A program made the position numbers and the translations under genes. From the NCBI GenBank assembly GCA_964483585.1, contig CAZABH010000006.1:1-64000 (forward strand): DNA of 64,000 nt, in the 5' to 3' direction. The first letter of the stretch is position 1; every line of letters begins with the position of its first letter. The stretch comes from SZUA-430 sp964483585. Its GTDB lineage: Bacteria; Pseudomonadota; Alphaproteobacteria; Micropepsales; Micropepsaceae. Under the pieces are notes generated by a model. The model ran no database searches. It was not told the DNA's origin and saw only the letters and a list, made by a program, of their open reading frames with translations. Positions 55,223 to 63,223 of this stretch are shown here, in pieces.

Positions 55223-57070
55223 TCAGTCAGCCGCCTTCTCGCGTGCAATCCAGTCATCGATGAGGCGTTCAAGCACGGTCAGCGGCACGGCGCCGTTCTC
55301 GAGCACCACCTTGTGAAAGGTCTTGATGCTGAAGCGGTCGCCAAGCGCCTGGCGCGCCTTCTCGCGCAAGGCCAGCATCTTGAGCTGCCCGACCTTGTAC
55401 GCGCAAGCTTGGCCAGGGTTGGCCATGTAGCGCTCAATCTCGGTCGTCACGTCGGTGACGGCCATGCCCGTGGCGCCCGCCATGTAGTCGATCGCCTGTT
55501 CGCGCGTCCAACCCTTGGCATGCAGACCCGTGTCGACCACCAGCCGGGCCGCGCGGAAGATCTCGGCCTGAAGCCTCCCGAGGTCACCCAGGGGATCGTC
55601 CCTGTACATACCCATTTCTTTCGCCAGCAGTTCGGCATAGAGCGCCCAGCCTTCGGCGTAGGATGTGAACAGGGTTTGCTGACGGATGAAGGGCAGGCCG
55701 CGCAGGTTCTGCCCGATGGCGATCTGGAAGTGATGGCCCGGGATGCCCTCGTGATAGGCCAGCGTCTTCATCGACCACTTGGGCGTTTCCTTCGGGTCGC
55801 GCAAATTGGCGTAGAACACGCCCGGCCGCGAGCCGTCCAGCGCCGCACCATTGTAATAGGCGCCTGCGCTGCCTTTCTCGGACGCCGGCGGCACGCGCCG
55901 GACCTCGAGCGGCGTGGTCGGGATCGTTTCGAAATAGTCGGGCACGACCTTGGCGATCTCTTTCAGCAGGCGGTCATACTCGGCCAGGATCTGGTTGCGC
56001 CCATCATCGCTATCTGGGAACAGGAAGCGCGGATCTTCGCCCAGCTTCGCCGTACGCTCGGCCACCGTACCCTTGGCCAATCCCTGCGAGACGAGGATCG
56101 CATCCATCTCGCGCGTAATGCGCGCCACCTCGTCAAGTCCCAGTTGGTGGATTTCGTCTGCCGTGTAGTCGGTGGTCGTATTCCGCTTCAGCGCTTCGGC
56201 GTAGAACTGTTTGCCGCCCGGCAGCCGGTCGACACCATCGGTCTGCTTCTCGGACTCGGGCCGCATCGCCTCCAGAGCTGCAGTCATCCGCGCGTAGGCG
56301 GGGTAGATTTCGCTCTCGACCAGCCGCGCCGTGTCGTCCATCAGCCTCTTCTTCAGGCCCGCATCGATGTCGGACGCCTTGGCCTTGTCGATCTTTTCAC
56401 CAAGTGTCGTGACCAGCGGGTGCTCGGCCGGCTTTGGTGTCACCGTGTCCTTGATGACGGCCAGCGACTTGTCGAGCAGCGAGATCGGCAGCACGACGCC
56501 GAGACTGAACTGGCGCTGCGACTCCGCCGTCACCTTGTCCAGTCGAGCGGCAACCTGCTTGACGCGCTTGACATAGTTTTCCGCCGTAAGCCTGTTCTTG
56601 ATCGTATGGGTCTGGGTCATGAAATTGATGATCCCGACCTGGCCACCCCACATGGGGCTTATGGCGTAGAGCCCGCCACCAGAACTCCATGGATACTTCT
56701 TTCCGTCGAGCAGGCGGCCATACTGGAACGTCAGGATGTCATGAGTGATTTGGTCCTGCAGTCCCAGTGATGTGCGATCAAAGGCCTGCAGTTCCAGAAG
56801 GTTGCGTTCAGCCCGCGCATAGGTGCGATCGCGCTCGGCTACGCCATAGTCTGAAAGCGCGCCCGAGTGGTAGTCGAGCATCGTCCCGTCGACGAGACCG
56901 ATGGCGGTCAAAAGTTCTGGCGTATCCAGAAGAAAGGCGATGGCCTGCCTGTCCGCCAGTTGCGTGATGGTGAAAGGCGTCCCCCACACGAGGCGGTAGC
57001 CAGCATAGCCACCCACCACGAGCGCGATCAGAACAAGCCAGCGCAGGACGCGAAAGAAGCCCCGTATCAT
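55223..57070 (-). CDS. DUF885-family membrane-anchored protein (putative metallopeptidase)
   Basis: 615-residue DUF885 protein with an N-terminal hydrophobic segment (~9-28) that anchors or exports it. The YHEGIPGHHFQIA motif near 442-454 gives a zincin-like HEXXXHH arrangement that is conserved in the family and suggests zinc-dependent peptidase activity. The C-terminus (ACAYKVGQLKMLALREKA) is also family-like. It starts 104 bp from the TetR stop and runs the same way, so TetR could control it. The substrate is unknown. Confidence 0.85.
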   Translation of the reverse strand: MIRGFFRVLRWLVLIALVVGGYAGYRLVWGTPFTITQLADRQAIAFLLDTPELLTAIGLVDGTMLDYHSGALSDYGVAERDRTYARAERNLLELQAFDRTSLGLQDQITHDILTFQYGRLLDGKKYPWSSGGGLYAISPMWGGQVGIINFMTQTHTIKNRLTAENYVKRVKQVAARLDKVTAESQRQFSLGVVLPISLLDKSLAVIKDTVTPKPAEHPLVTTLGEKIDKAKASDIDAGLKKRLMDDTARLVESEIYPAYARMTAALEAMRPESEKQTDGVDRLPGGKQFYAEALKRNTTTDYTADEIHQLGLDEVARITREMDAILVSQGLAKGTVAERTAKLGEDPRFLFPDSDDGRNQILAEYDRLLKEIAKVVPDYFETIPTTPLEVRRVPPASEKGSAGAYYNGAALDGSRPGVFYANLRDPKETPKWSMKTLAYHEGIPGHHFQIAIGQNLRGLPFIRQQTLFTSYAEGWALYAELLAKEMGMYRDDPLGDLGRLQAEIFRAARLVVDTGLHAKGWTREQAIDYMAGATGMAVTDVTTEIERYMANPGQACAYKVGQLKMLALREKARQALGDRFSIKTFHKVVLENGAVPLTVLERLIDDWIAREKAAD

Positions 57071-57174
57071 GCAACCCCCCGAAAAACCTGTGTCTCGGGC
57101 CCCAGCCTAGGCCAGCAGGGCAAACCCGGTCTAGTGCATTCGGGGCCTCCGATGAGCGTGCGGGAGCTTGCCCC

Positions 57175-57822
57175 TCAGGCCATCAGGCGATGCGGTCCAA
57201 AGGCGCGCATGAAGATATCGGCGCAAAACCGGGCGCGGCGCTCCATCTCCGCGGGCGCCATTTCCGACCACAAGCCGAGAAGGCCCCGCGCCTCGATCTG
57301 CCCCGCCACAAGCGACAGGTAATGCTCGGCAGCAAGCACCGGATCCCCGCCGGTATCGAGCCGGCCCAGCCGCTCTTCCCGCGCGATCCACTGCGCCAGC
57401 GCCTCCACCATCTGTTTGGGTCCCGCTTCGTAGAAGGCGCGCCCCATGTCCGGGAACTGCTGGCTGGCGCCAATCATCATTCTGTAATAGCCGATCTCGT
57501 GCTCGCCGCAGGCGTGCTGGTAATACTGCCGCGCAATGTCGGCCAGCATGTCGCGCGGATGGCGCTCCAGAGCCGAAGCGCTGAGCGGCGCCCGCATCAC
57601 GGCCGCCCGGTCGGCGATCATGGCCTTGAACAGGTCTTCCTTGCTGCCGAACTGGTTGTAGAGCGTTTGCTTGGACACATTTGCCGCCGTCGCGATGACG
57701 TCCATCGAGACATCATAGCCGTGCGTCCGAAACATTTCCGCGGCGGACTCGAGGATGCGGGCCCTCGCGGACAGCAATTGTGAAGGCGTCAACTGCAAGG
57801 CTGTAGAACTTTGTCGGCTCAT
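57175..57822 (-). CDS. TetR-family transcriptional regulator
   Basis: 215 residues. The N-terminal helix-turn-helix region reads ILESAAEMFRTHGYD...TAANVSKQTLYNQFGSKEDLF (~24-66), typical TetR/AcrR. The C-terminal ligand domain (TetR_C-like, RHPRDMLADIARQYYQH onward) is variable and the ligand is unknown. The ATG at 57822 is preferred to a GTG three codons upstream. Two near-identical 16-bp palindromes and one inverted repeat lie upstream and are candidate operators. Confidence 0.88.
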   Translation of the reverse strand: MSRQSSTALQLTPSQLLSARARILESAAEMFRTHGYDVSMDVIATAANVSKQTLYNQFGSKEDLFKAMIADRAAVMRAPLSASALERHPRDMLADIARQYYQHACGEHEIGYYRMMIGASQQFPDMGRAFYEAGPKQMVEALAQWIAREERLGRLDTGGDPVLAAEHYLSLVAGQIEARGLLGLWSEMAPAEMERRARFCADIFMRAFGPHRLMA

Positions 57823-57881
57823 CGCACCCACTCATCGTTTGGTTTTTTACTCCCCCGTGTCCCGGCGTCTCGCGTCCCAAG

Positions 57882-57914
57882 TGATTCGCCGGTTAAGTCC
57901 ATGCTGGCGAATCA
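57882..57914. repeat. Inverted repeat upstream of tetR
   Basis: TGATTCGCC (57882-57890) and GGCGAATCA (57906-57914) are perfect 9-bp complements around a 15-bp spacer, 60-92 bp upstream of the tetR start. Each arm contains a GANTC site. No T tract follows on either strand. It could be an operator for a dimeric protein or a hairpin. Confidence 0.5.
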
Positions 57915-57918
57915 GAGA

Positions 57919-57934
57919 TGGACTGAGAAGTCCA
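57919..57934. promoter_or_regulatory. TetR candidate operator, site A
   Basis: On the minus strand this reads TGGACTTCTCAGTCCA, with perfect 6-bp arms TGGACT/AGTCCA around four bases. It lies about 97 bp upstream of the tetR start. A half-site AGTCCA is at 57896-57901. A near copy is at 58039-58054. Confidence 0.55.
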
Positions 57935-58038
57935 ATCTCGAAAAATATGAACAATGTGTAAGCGGCAAGGGTGGTTTCAGTTGCAGCAATGGGTAGTCAA
58001 GCATGCCGCGAAGCATGATCAGCAGGGAGAGGAAATTC

Positions 58039-58054
58039 TGGACCGGGAAGTCCA
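58039..58054. promoter_or_regulatory. TetR candidate operator, site B
   Basis: On the minus strand it reads TGGACTTCCCGGTCCA, 14 of 16 identical to site A. It lies 14 bp beyond the MetC-like stop codon, within the 246-bp region between that gene and tetR. The shared form TGGACTTCYCRGTCCA supports a common binding protein. Confidence 0.5.
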
Positions 58055-58068
58055 GTCGGGGGGAGGGT

Positions 58069-59187
58069 TCACAGCAGCCGGTCGAGCGTTTGCAGGATTG
58101 CTGAAGCGAGCCGTGCTGTTGGCTCGATCCCGATCGAAAGCCTTACGAACCCGGGCGCCACTGCATCACCCCACCGGTCACGACGCTCGGCGCAAGTCCG
58201 CACGCCGCCGAAGCTGGTCGACGGCTGCACCAGCGGGCAGTCCTGCAGGAAGCGTTCGGCCGAGTCACCATCCTTGAGGGTCAAGGTCAGCATCGAGCCA
58301 AAGGTCGCCATCTGGCGCGCCGCGATGGCGTGCCCCGGGTGGCTGGCCAAACCGGGAAAGCGCAGCTCGAGAACGGCAGGATGAGCCTGCAGAAGGGGCG
58401 CCAGCGTCTGTGCACTGGCGCACATGCGGGCAAATCGTAGTTCGAGTGTCTCCAGCCCTCGGAAAACCTGTGCAGCCTCGAACGGTCCCGGGATCGAGCC
58501 TGAATAGCGACGCCAGTCCCGCAGGGCCTGGCAAAAGGCCGCGTCGCGTGAGGCGACATGGCCCATAAGCACATCCGAGTGCCCGTTGATGGCCTTCGTG
58601 TCCGAGTTGACAACGACATCGGCGCCAAGATCCAGCGGCCGCTGACCAAGCGGCGTCATGGTCGTGTTGTCGGTCACAACCAACGCCCCAGCTTCGCGCG
58701 CCTGCGCGGCGACAATCGCGATATCGCAGACATCAAGCCCTGGGTTCGAAGGCGTCTCGACAAAGACAAGCCGGTAGCCTGCGAACCCACCGTCAGAAAA
58801 GCTGGTCGTTGGGCGCGTATCACACATCACGCCGAGCCGACCAAGATAGGTCTCTGCCAGGACGCGCGTCGTGTAATAGCCATCCGAGGGTAGTAGCACG
58901 CGGTCACCCTGCCGCAGGCTTGCGAACATGACGGCAGCGATGGCTGCCATACCGGAAGGGAAGAGCACCGTCTCCGCGCCTTCGAGAAGCCCGAGCGCCT
59001 CCTCGAGCGCCTCCCACGTCGGGTTGTGAAAGCGCCCATACTGATGCGTCGCAGCTGAAGGCGCGCCAGGCAGGTGATAGACCGCCGTGGGAACAATCGG
59101 CGGTACGACGCTATCGCCAGGCGACAAGCCGTGCCCGTAGTGATGCAGGAGGCGCGCAATGATGTCGTCGGTCTGATCTTGGCTCAT
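58069..59187 (-). CDS. Cys/Met-metabolism PLP enzyme, probable cystathionine beta-lyase
   Basis: 372-residue fold-type I PLP enzyme. The cofactor lysine is K198 in NSDTKAINGHSD, and the phosphate-binding tyrosine/arginine are in YGRFHNPTW (~50-58). The YGR form favours beta-lyase (MetC) over cystathionine gamma-synthase or gamma-lyase, which usually have YSR. It would release homocysteine from cystathionine or produce a related thiol. It is on the same strand as tetR, 246 bp upstream of it. No SAM riboswitch is evident in the 40-bp gap upstream. Confidence 0.85.
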   Translation of the reverse strand: MSQDQTDDIIARLLHHYGHGLSPGDSVVPPIVPTAVYHLPGAPSAATHQYGRFHNPTWEALEEALGLLEGAETVLFPSGMAAIAAVMFASLRQGDRVLLPSDGYYTTRVLAETYLGRLGVMCDTRPTTSFSDGGFAGYRLVFVETPSNPGLDVCDIAIVAAQAREAGALVVTDNTTMTPLGQRPLDLGADVVVNSDTKAINGHSDVLMGHVASRDAAFCQALRDWRRYSGSIPGPFEAAQVFRGLETLELRFARMCASAQTLAPLLQAHPAVLELRFPGLASHPGHAIAARQMATFGSMLTLTLKDGDSAERFLQDCPLVQPSTSFGGVRTCAERRDRWGDAVAPGFVRLSIGIEPTARLASAILQTLDRLL

Positions 59188-59227
59188 GGGATCAGGCTAG
59201 ACCGCGGAGGGCCGTGGCGGGAAGGGG

Positions 59228-60313
59228 TTAAACGCCGCCAAGCTTCTTTCGCGGATCGTAAGGATGCCGGGCTTCCCAGTGCTTGACCATATCGGACATT
59301 TCGCTGTCGATGGTCTCTGGAAGGACGATCTGGATCGTCACCAGCTGGTCACCGGCAGCGTGGATTGTGTGCGCCGGGACGCCCTTGCCCTTCAGTCGCA
59401 GCACCTGTCCAGAGCTTGATCCGCCCGGGATGGTCATCGCAACGGCGCCATGCAATGTGGGTACGTTGACTTTCGCGCCGTGCACGGCCTCGGCCAGCGT
59501 GATGGGCAGGTTCAGCAGGATGTCACTCCCTTCACGCCGGAAATAGGGGTGCGGCTCCACCGTGATGACCACTGCAGCCTCGCCGGTCTCCCCCTGCAGG
59601 CTCGAGCCCGACAGCCGGATCGTGTGGCCGTCCTTGACACCGATTGGAATGCGCACGTCAAAGCGTTTGCCATTTGGCAGCTTCACACGCCGTGTTCCGC
59701 CAAGAACAGCCTCCTCGAATGTGATCTGCAGGTCGAACTGCCCCTCGCCCGGGGGGCGCGAAGTCTCGGTTTGGTCACCGAAGAATTCGGCAAATAGGTC
59801 CTCGACCCGGCTTTCGGACTTGCTGCTGGTGCGGCTTTCGGTGCTGGAACCCGTTCCACCGACGGTGCCGCCGAAGGCACGCTCGAACGCGCTGCGGAAC
59901 GGGGATCCTGGGTCTTCCTTGTGTGTCTCGCGCGAAGCTGAGGCGCCGGACGATGGGCTGTCTTGGGGAGCCGCGCCATAGTTGGACCGTGTTCCGCTAG
60001 CCCGGTTGCCCGTCCGTTGTGCCTGCCCAGCATTGAAGCTCGGCTCGGGGTCGGGCTGAGGATCGGACGGAGCGCGATAACCGGCGCGTGGATTGCCGTG
60101 TGCGTCGATTTCCCCGCGGTCGTATGCCCGCCGCTTTTTGGCGTCCCCGAGGATCTCATAGGCGATGGAAAGGTCCTTGAAGCGCCTGCCCTTATCCGAT
60201 GCCCCCTCGGGCGTATCGGGATGGAACCGCTTGGCAAGCCGACGAAACGCGTGCTTGACCTCGTCTTCCCCGGCATTCCTTGAAAGTCCGAGAACCGAAT
60301 AGGGATCGTACAT
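59228..60313 (-). CDS. DnaJ-family co-chaperone, CbpA-like
   Basis: 361 residues. The J domain has the essential HPD at ~31-33 and stimulates DnaK ATPase. A Gly/Ser/Pro-rich linker (~75-185) follows, then two beta-rich C-terminal substrate domains beginning FDLQITFEEAVLGG. The cysteine-rich zinc finger of DnaJ itself is absent, so it is a CbpA/DnaJ-C type. It is separated from the MetC-like gene by 40 bp. The upstream region has an inverted repeat at 60377-60405. Confidence 0.9.
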   Translation of the reverse strand: MYDPYSVLGLSRNAGEDEVKHAFRRLAKRFHPDTPEGASDKGRRFKDLSIAYEILGDAKKRRAYDRGEIDAHGNPRAGYRAPSDPQPDPEPSFNAGQAQRTGNRASGTRSNYGAAPQDSPSSGASASRETHKEDPGSPFRSAFERAFGGTVGGTGSSTESRTSSKSESRVEDLFAEFFGDQTETSRPPGEGQFDLQITFEEAVLGGTRRVKLPNGKRFDVRIPIGVKDGHTIRLSGSSLQGETGEAAVVITVEPHPYFRREGSDILLNLPITLAEAVHGAKVNVPTLHGAVAMTIPGGSSSGQVLRLKGKGVPAHTIHAAGDQLVTIQIVLPETIDSEMSDMVKHWEARHPYDPRKKLGGV

Positions 60314-60374
60314 GCCTCATGCCGTCTTGTTGGCGTTAGGGAAACCGAGCCGAGAACAACGTATTAACACAAAC

Positions 60375-60405
60375 ACTGCACACAGTGCATGCGTTACTGT
60401 GCAGC
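60375..60405. promoter_or_regulatory. Nested inverted repeats upstream of the dnaJ-like gene
   Basis: CTGCACA (60377-60383) and TGTGCAG (60399-60405) are perfect complements around 15 bp, and CACTG-CACA-CAGTG (60375-60388) nests within. The elements lie 62-92 bp upstream of the DnaJ-like start. They do not match the CIRCE/HrcA consensus. An operator is plausible but unproven. Confidence 0.4.
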
Positions 60406-60441
60406 GCGTCCCAAAACCGATGCGACCCCGAAATCCATGGA

Positions 60442-61470
60442 TTAGTCAGGTTTCTTCAGACTTTCGAGCGGCTCGCGCACCAGAGACTCCCCTATGGCGC
60501 GCTCCGCTGCCGAGAGTTTCGTGGACAGCCGCGCCAGTTCGGCGATCGCCTGCGGGTGGCCTTGACTGGCTGCGTGCCGCAACCAGCGATAGGCCTCGAT
60601 CATGTCCCTTGCCGCACCTTCGCCCCGTGCATGCATCAGACCGGTCCTCAACTGCGCGTCGGCCACGCCGCGCACAGCGGCTGCGTGCCAGATCTGCTGC
60701 GCGCGTTTGCGATCGGCCGCGTTATAGGCGGCGAGCCCCGCATGGACCACCGTCAGGTCAGCTTCGGGCATCTTGCCCATCAGATCCGGCAGGATTGGAT
60801 CACCCGGGGACATGCCGGCTGCAAGGCTGCTCGCAGGTGGTGGGGCCGATGCAGGCGAAGCCTCCTCAGCGCCGCTCGGCGCTGCCCCGACCGGAGCAGC
60901 AACCAATGGCGCGTTAGGCTCTGCATTCTGAGGTTCGTCAAGCGTGACACCCTGCGCCTGCAGCTTTTCCTGCGCTGGCGCATAGCCGTTGCGTGCCGCG
61001 CGCTCAAGAAGGGATCGAGCGCGCTGCGCATCGACAGGCACGCCATCGCCCTTTTCATACATCTCCGCGAGCTTCCATTGCGCGAGCGAAAGTCCAGCGC
61101 TGGCCGCCCGAGCATACCACGCCGCAGCCGCCTGCGGGTTGCGCTCGACACCTTCGCCGGCAAGATACATGTCCCCGAGATTGGCCATGGCTGTGACCAG
61201 GCCCTTTTCAGCTGCCTCGGTATAGAGCTTGAAGGCTCGCACGGTATCCTTCTCGACCCCGCGCCCATGCCGGAGCAGTTGCGCGACATTGCGCATGGCC
61301 GCAAGGTCATCCTCCCGCGCGAGCGCATCCCAGATCCGGTAGGCGGTTGCGAAATCACCCGCGTCATATGCGGCCACAGCCTCATCGAACCGGGAGGCCT
61401 TCTCGGCAACAATGTTCGTGGCACAGGCGCCCAGCATCAGGCATGAGACCAGCAAAATGAAATGGCGCAT
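60442..61470 (-). CDS. Sel1-repeat lipoprotein
   Basis: 342-residue lipoprotein. The signal peptide ends in the lipobox LGAC with C16 as the lipidated residue. It carries Sel1-like repeats at ~85-190 (MANLGDMYLAGEGVERNPQA and LAEMYEKGDGVPVDAQRA) and again at the C-terminus (~280-335), separated by a Pro/Ala/Ser-rich linker. Sel1 solenoids bind proteins; the partner is unknown. The start 61470 puts the lipobox at the right distance. It is divergent from pdxH. Confidence 0.88.
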   Translation of the reverse strand: MRHFILLVSCLMLGACATNIVAEKASRFDEAVAAYDAGDFATAYRIWDALAREDDLAAMRNVAQLLRHGRGVEKDTVRAFKLYTEAAEKGLVTAMANLGDMYLAGEGVERNPQAAAAWYARAASAGLSLAQWKLAEMYEKGDGVPVDAQRARSLLERAARNGYAPAQEKLQAQGVTLDEPQNAEPNAPLVAAPVGAAPSGAEEASPASAPPPASSLAAGMSPGDPILPDLMGKMPEADLTVVHAGLAAYNAADRKRAQQIWHAAAVRGVADAQLRTGLMHARGEGAARDMIEAYRWLRHAASQGHPQAIAELARLSTKLSAAERAIGESLVREPLESLKKPD

Positions 61471-61588
61471 GAGCAATCCCGCAGATCTGTGTCCGTTGGC
61501 CACGCACCGCGCGATCGACAGGACGTGCGCCCCCGGACGCCAGCCTGTATACTATGCCCTGTAAACGAAAAAAGGCAGCGCCAATCGC

Positions 61589-62224
61589 ATGCAGGACGAG
61601 CACAGCATCGAAAAAGAAGACGAAGCGGCCGGGATCCCTGCCGTCGACGATCCATTCCAGCAATTCGGCGAATGGCTCGCAAAGGCAACGGCCCAGGAGC
61701 CCAACGACCCCAATGCGGTTGCCCTATCGACGGTCGATCCGGATGGCATGCCCAACGTGCGGATGGTGCTGCTGAAGGGATTTGATCGCAGCGGTTTCGT
61801 GTTCTACACGAATTTCGAGAGCGCAAAGGGCCAAGAGCTTCTGGCTGCACGCAAGGCTGCGATGTGCTTTCACTGGAAGTCGCTGCGCCGGCAGGTCCGC
61901 GTGCGCGGCATGATCAGCGAAGTCTCTGCCGAGGAGGCAGACGCCTATTTCTCGTCAAGACCAAAGGACAGCCAGATTGGCGCCTGGGCATCCCGGCAGT
62001 CGCGGCCATTGAAGACCCGCTTCGAGCTCGAGAAGGAGATCGCTGTCTATGCCGCACGCTATGCCCTGGGCCGTGTGCCGCGACCGCCGCATTGGTCAGG
62101 TTTCTGCCTCTCGCCTGTCGAGATCGAGTTCTGGCGCGATCGCCCATTCCGGCTGCACGATCGCCTTGTCTACCGGCGCAAGAATGCAGAATCGCCCTGG
62201 CACACCGAAAAGCTCTTTCCATGA
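61589..62224 (+). CDS. pdxH: Pyridoxamine 5'-phosphate oxidase
   Basis: FMN-dependent enzyme that makes PLP from PNP or PMP. The 211 residues match the family. Conserved segments are PNVRMVLLKGFDRSGFVFYT (~55-74), FHWKSLRRQVRVRG (~100-113) and the C-terminal FWRDRPFRLHDR. PLP is needed by several enzymes here (GcvP, class V aminotransferase, MetC-like). It overlaps the next gene by four bases (ATGA). Confidence 0.95.
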   Translation: MQDEHSIEKEDEAAGIPAVDDPFQQFGEWLAKATAQEPNDPNAVALSTVDPDGMPNVRMVLLKGFDRSGFVFYTNFESAKGQELLAARKAAMCFHWKSLRRQVRVRGMISEVSAEEADAYFSSRPKDSQIGAWASRQSRPLKTRFELEKEIAVYAARYALGRVPRPPHWSGFCLSPVEIEFWRDRPFRLHDRLVYRRKNAESPWHTEKLFP

Positions 62225-63153
62225 GCATGACTGACCGCACGCGCACGGGACTGTCAGGCGAGAAAGCCGCAAGGCTCAAGCGCCTCGCAACCCACGCGGC
62301 AGTTGCTGCCGCCGCACTGATGATCGGGCTGAAGATCTGGGCCTGGGTTGCTACCGGCTCGGTTGCGATGCTTTCCTCCCTCGTCGATTCCACGCTGGAC
62401 CTGATTGCCTCCGCACTCAACCTTGTAGCCGTACGCCACGCTCTGACACCCGCCGACGAGGAGCACCGGTTCGGTCATGGCAAGGCCGAGGCGCTGGCTG
62501 GCCTGGGTCAAGCGACGTTCGTCGGTGGATCGGCAGCCTTTCTGCTTCTCGAATCCCTCGATCGTCTTGTCCTGCCGCGCCCGGTAACCGAAACATCACT
62601 CGGCCTGATGGTGATGATTGCCTGCACCATCATCACGCTGGCGCTGGTCTTGTTCCAGCGTCACGTTATTGCCCGCACGCGCTCGCTGGCCATCGGCGCA
62701 GACCAGTTGCACTATACGACGGACCTCGCCACCAATGCAGGCGTCATGCTGGCCCTGTTTCTTTCGGGCTGGCTGGGGTGGACCATGGCCGATCCTCTGA
62801 TGGGCCTTGCGATTGCAGCGACCATCGGCTGGGGTGCATTCAAGATCGTGTCTGGCGCCTATCACGAACTCATGGATCGCGAGTTTGACGAAGCCGACCG
62901 CGACCGGATCAAGGCAGTCGTGTCAGCGCACAAGGAGGTCGTCAGCCTCCATGACCTGCGCACCCGGCGCGCCGGGCATCACGCCTTCATCCAGATGCAC
63001 CTCGAGCTTCCGCCAGAGATGACCTTGTCTGAGGCCCATCGCGTCAGCGACGAAGTTGAAGACGAGCTTCGTCACCTTTTCCCTGACGCAGAGGTCCTGA
63101 CGCACCTCGACCCGGCTGGTCTCGAGGACATGAAGCCCCTAGACCGCAAATAG
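62221..63153 (+). CDS. Cation diffusion facilitator efflux transporter, FieF-like
   Basis: 310-residue CDF protein with six membrane helices and a cytoplasmic C-terminal domain (~220-310). The transport site is D56/D60 in LVDSTLDLIAS and H164/D168 in QLHYTTDLATN, the DD-HD set of FieF-like Zn2+/Fe2+ exporters. HRFGHGKAEALAGLGQ follows the second helix. The ATG at 62221 overlaps the pdxH stop. The longer upstream frame runs antisense-like through pdxH and is rejected. Confidence 0.92.
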   Translation: MSMTDRTRTGLSGEKAARLKRLATHAAVAAAALMIGLKIWAWVATGSVAMLSSLVDSTLDLIASALNLVAVRHALTPADEEHRFGHGKAEALAGLGQATFVGGSAAFLLLESLDRLVLPRPVTETSLGLMVMIACTIITLALVLFQRHVIARTRSLAIGADQLHYTTDLATNAGVMLALFLSGWLGWTMADPLMGLAIAATIGWGAFKIVSGAYHELMDREFDEADRDRIKAVVSAHKEVVSLHDLRTRRAGHHAFIQMHLELPPEMTLSEAHRVSDEVEDELRHLFPDAEVLTHLDPAGLEDMKPLDRK

Positions 63154-63223
63154 CCTGCGATGAGGGCAGTGGTCCACCAGCGAGGCCTCTGCTATCTGTC
63201 GGATATCCAAGGGATGGAAGGCC

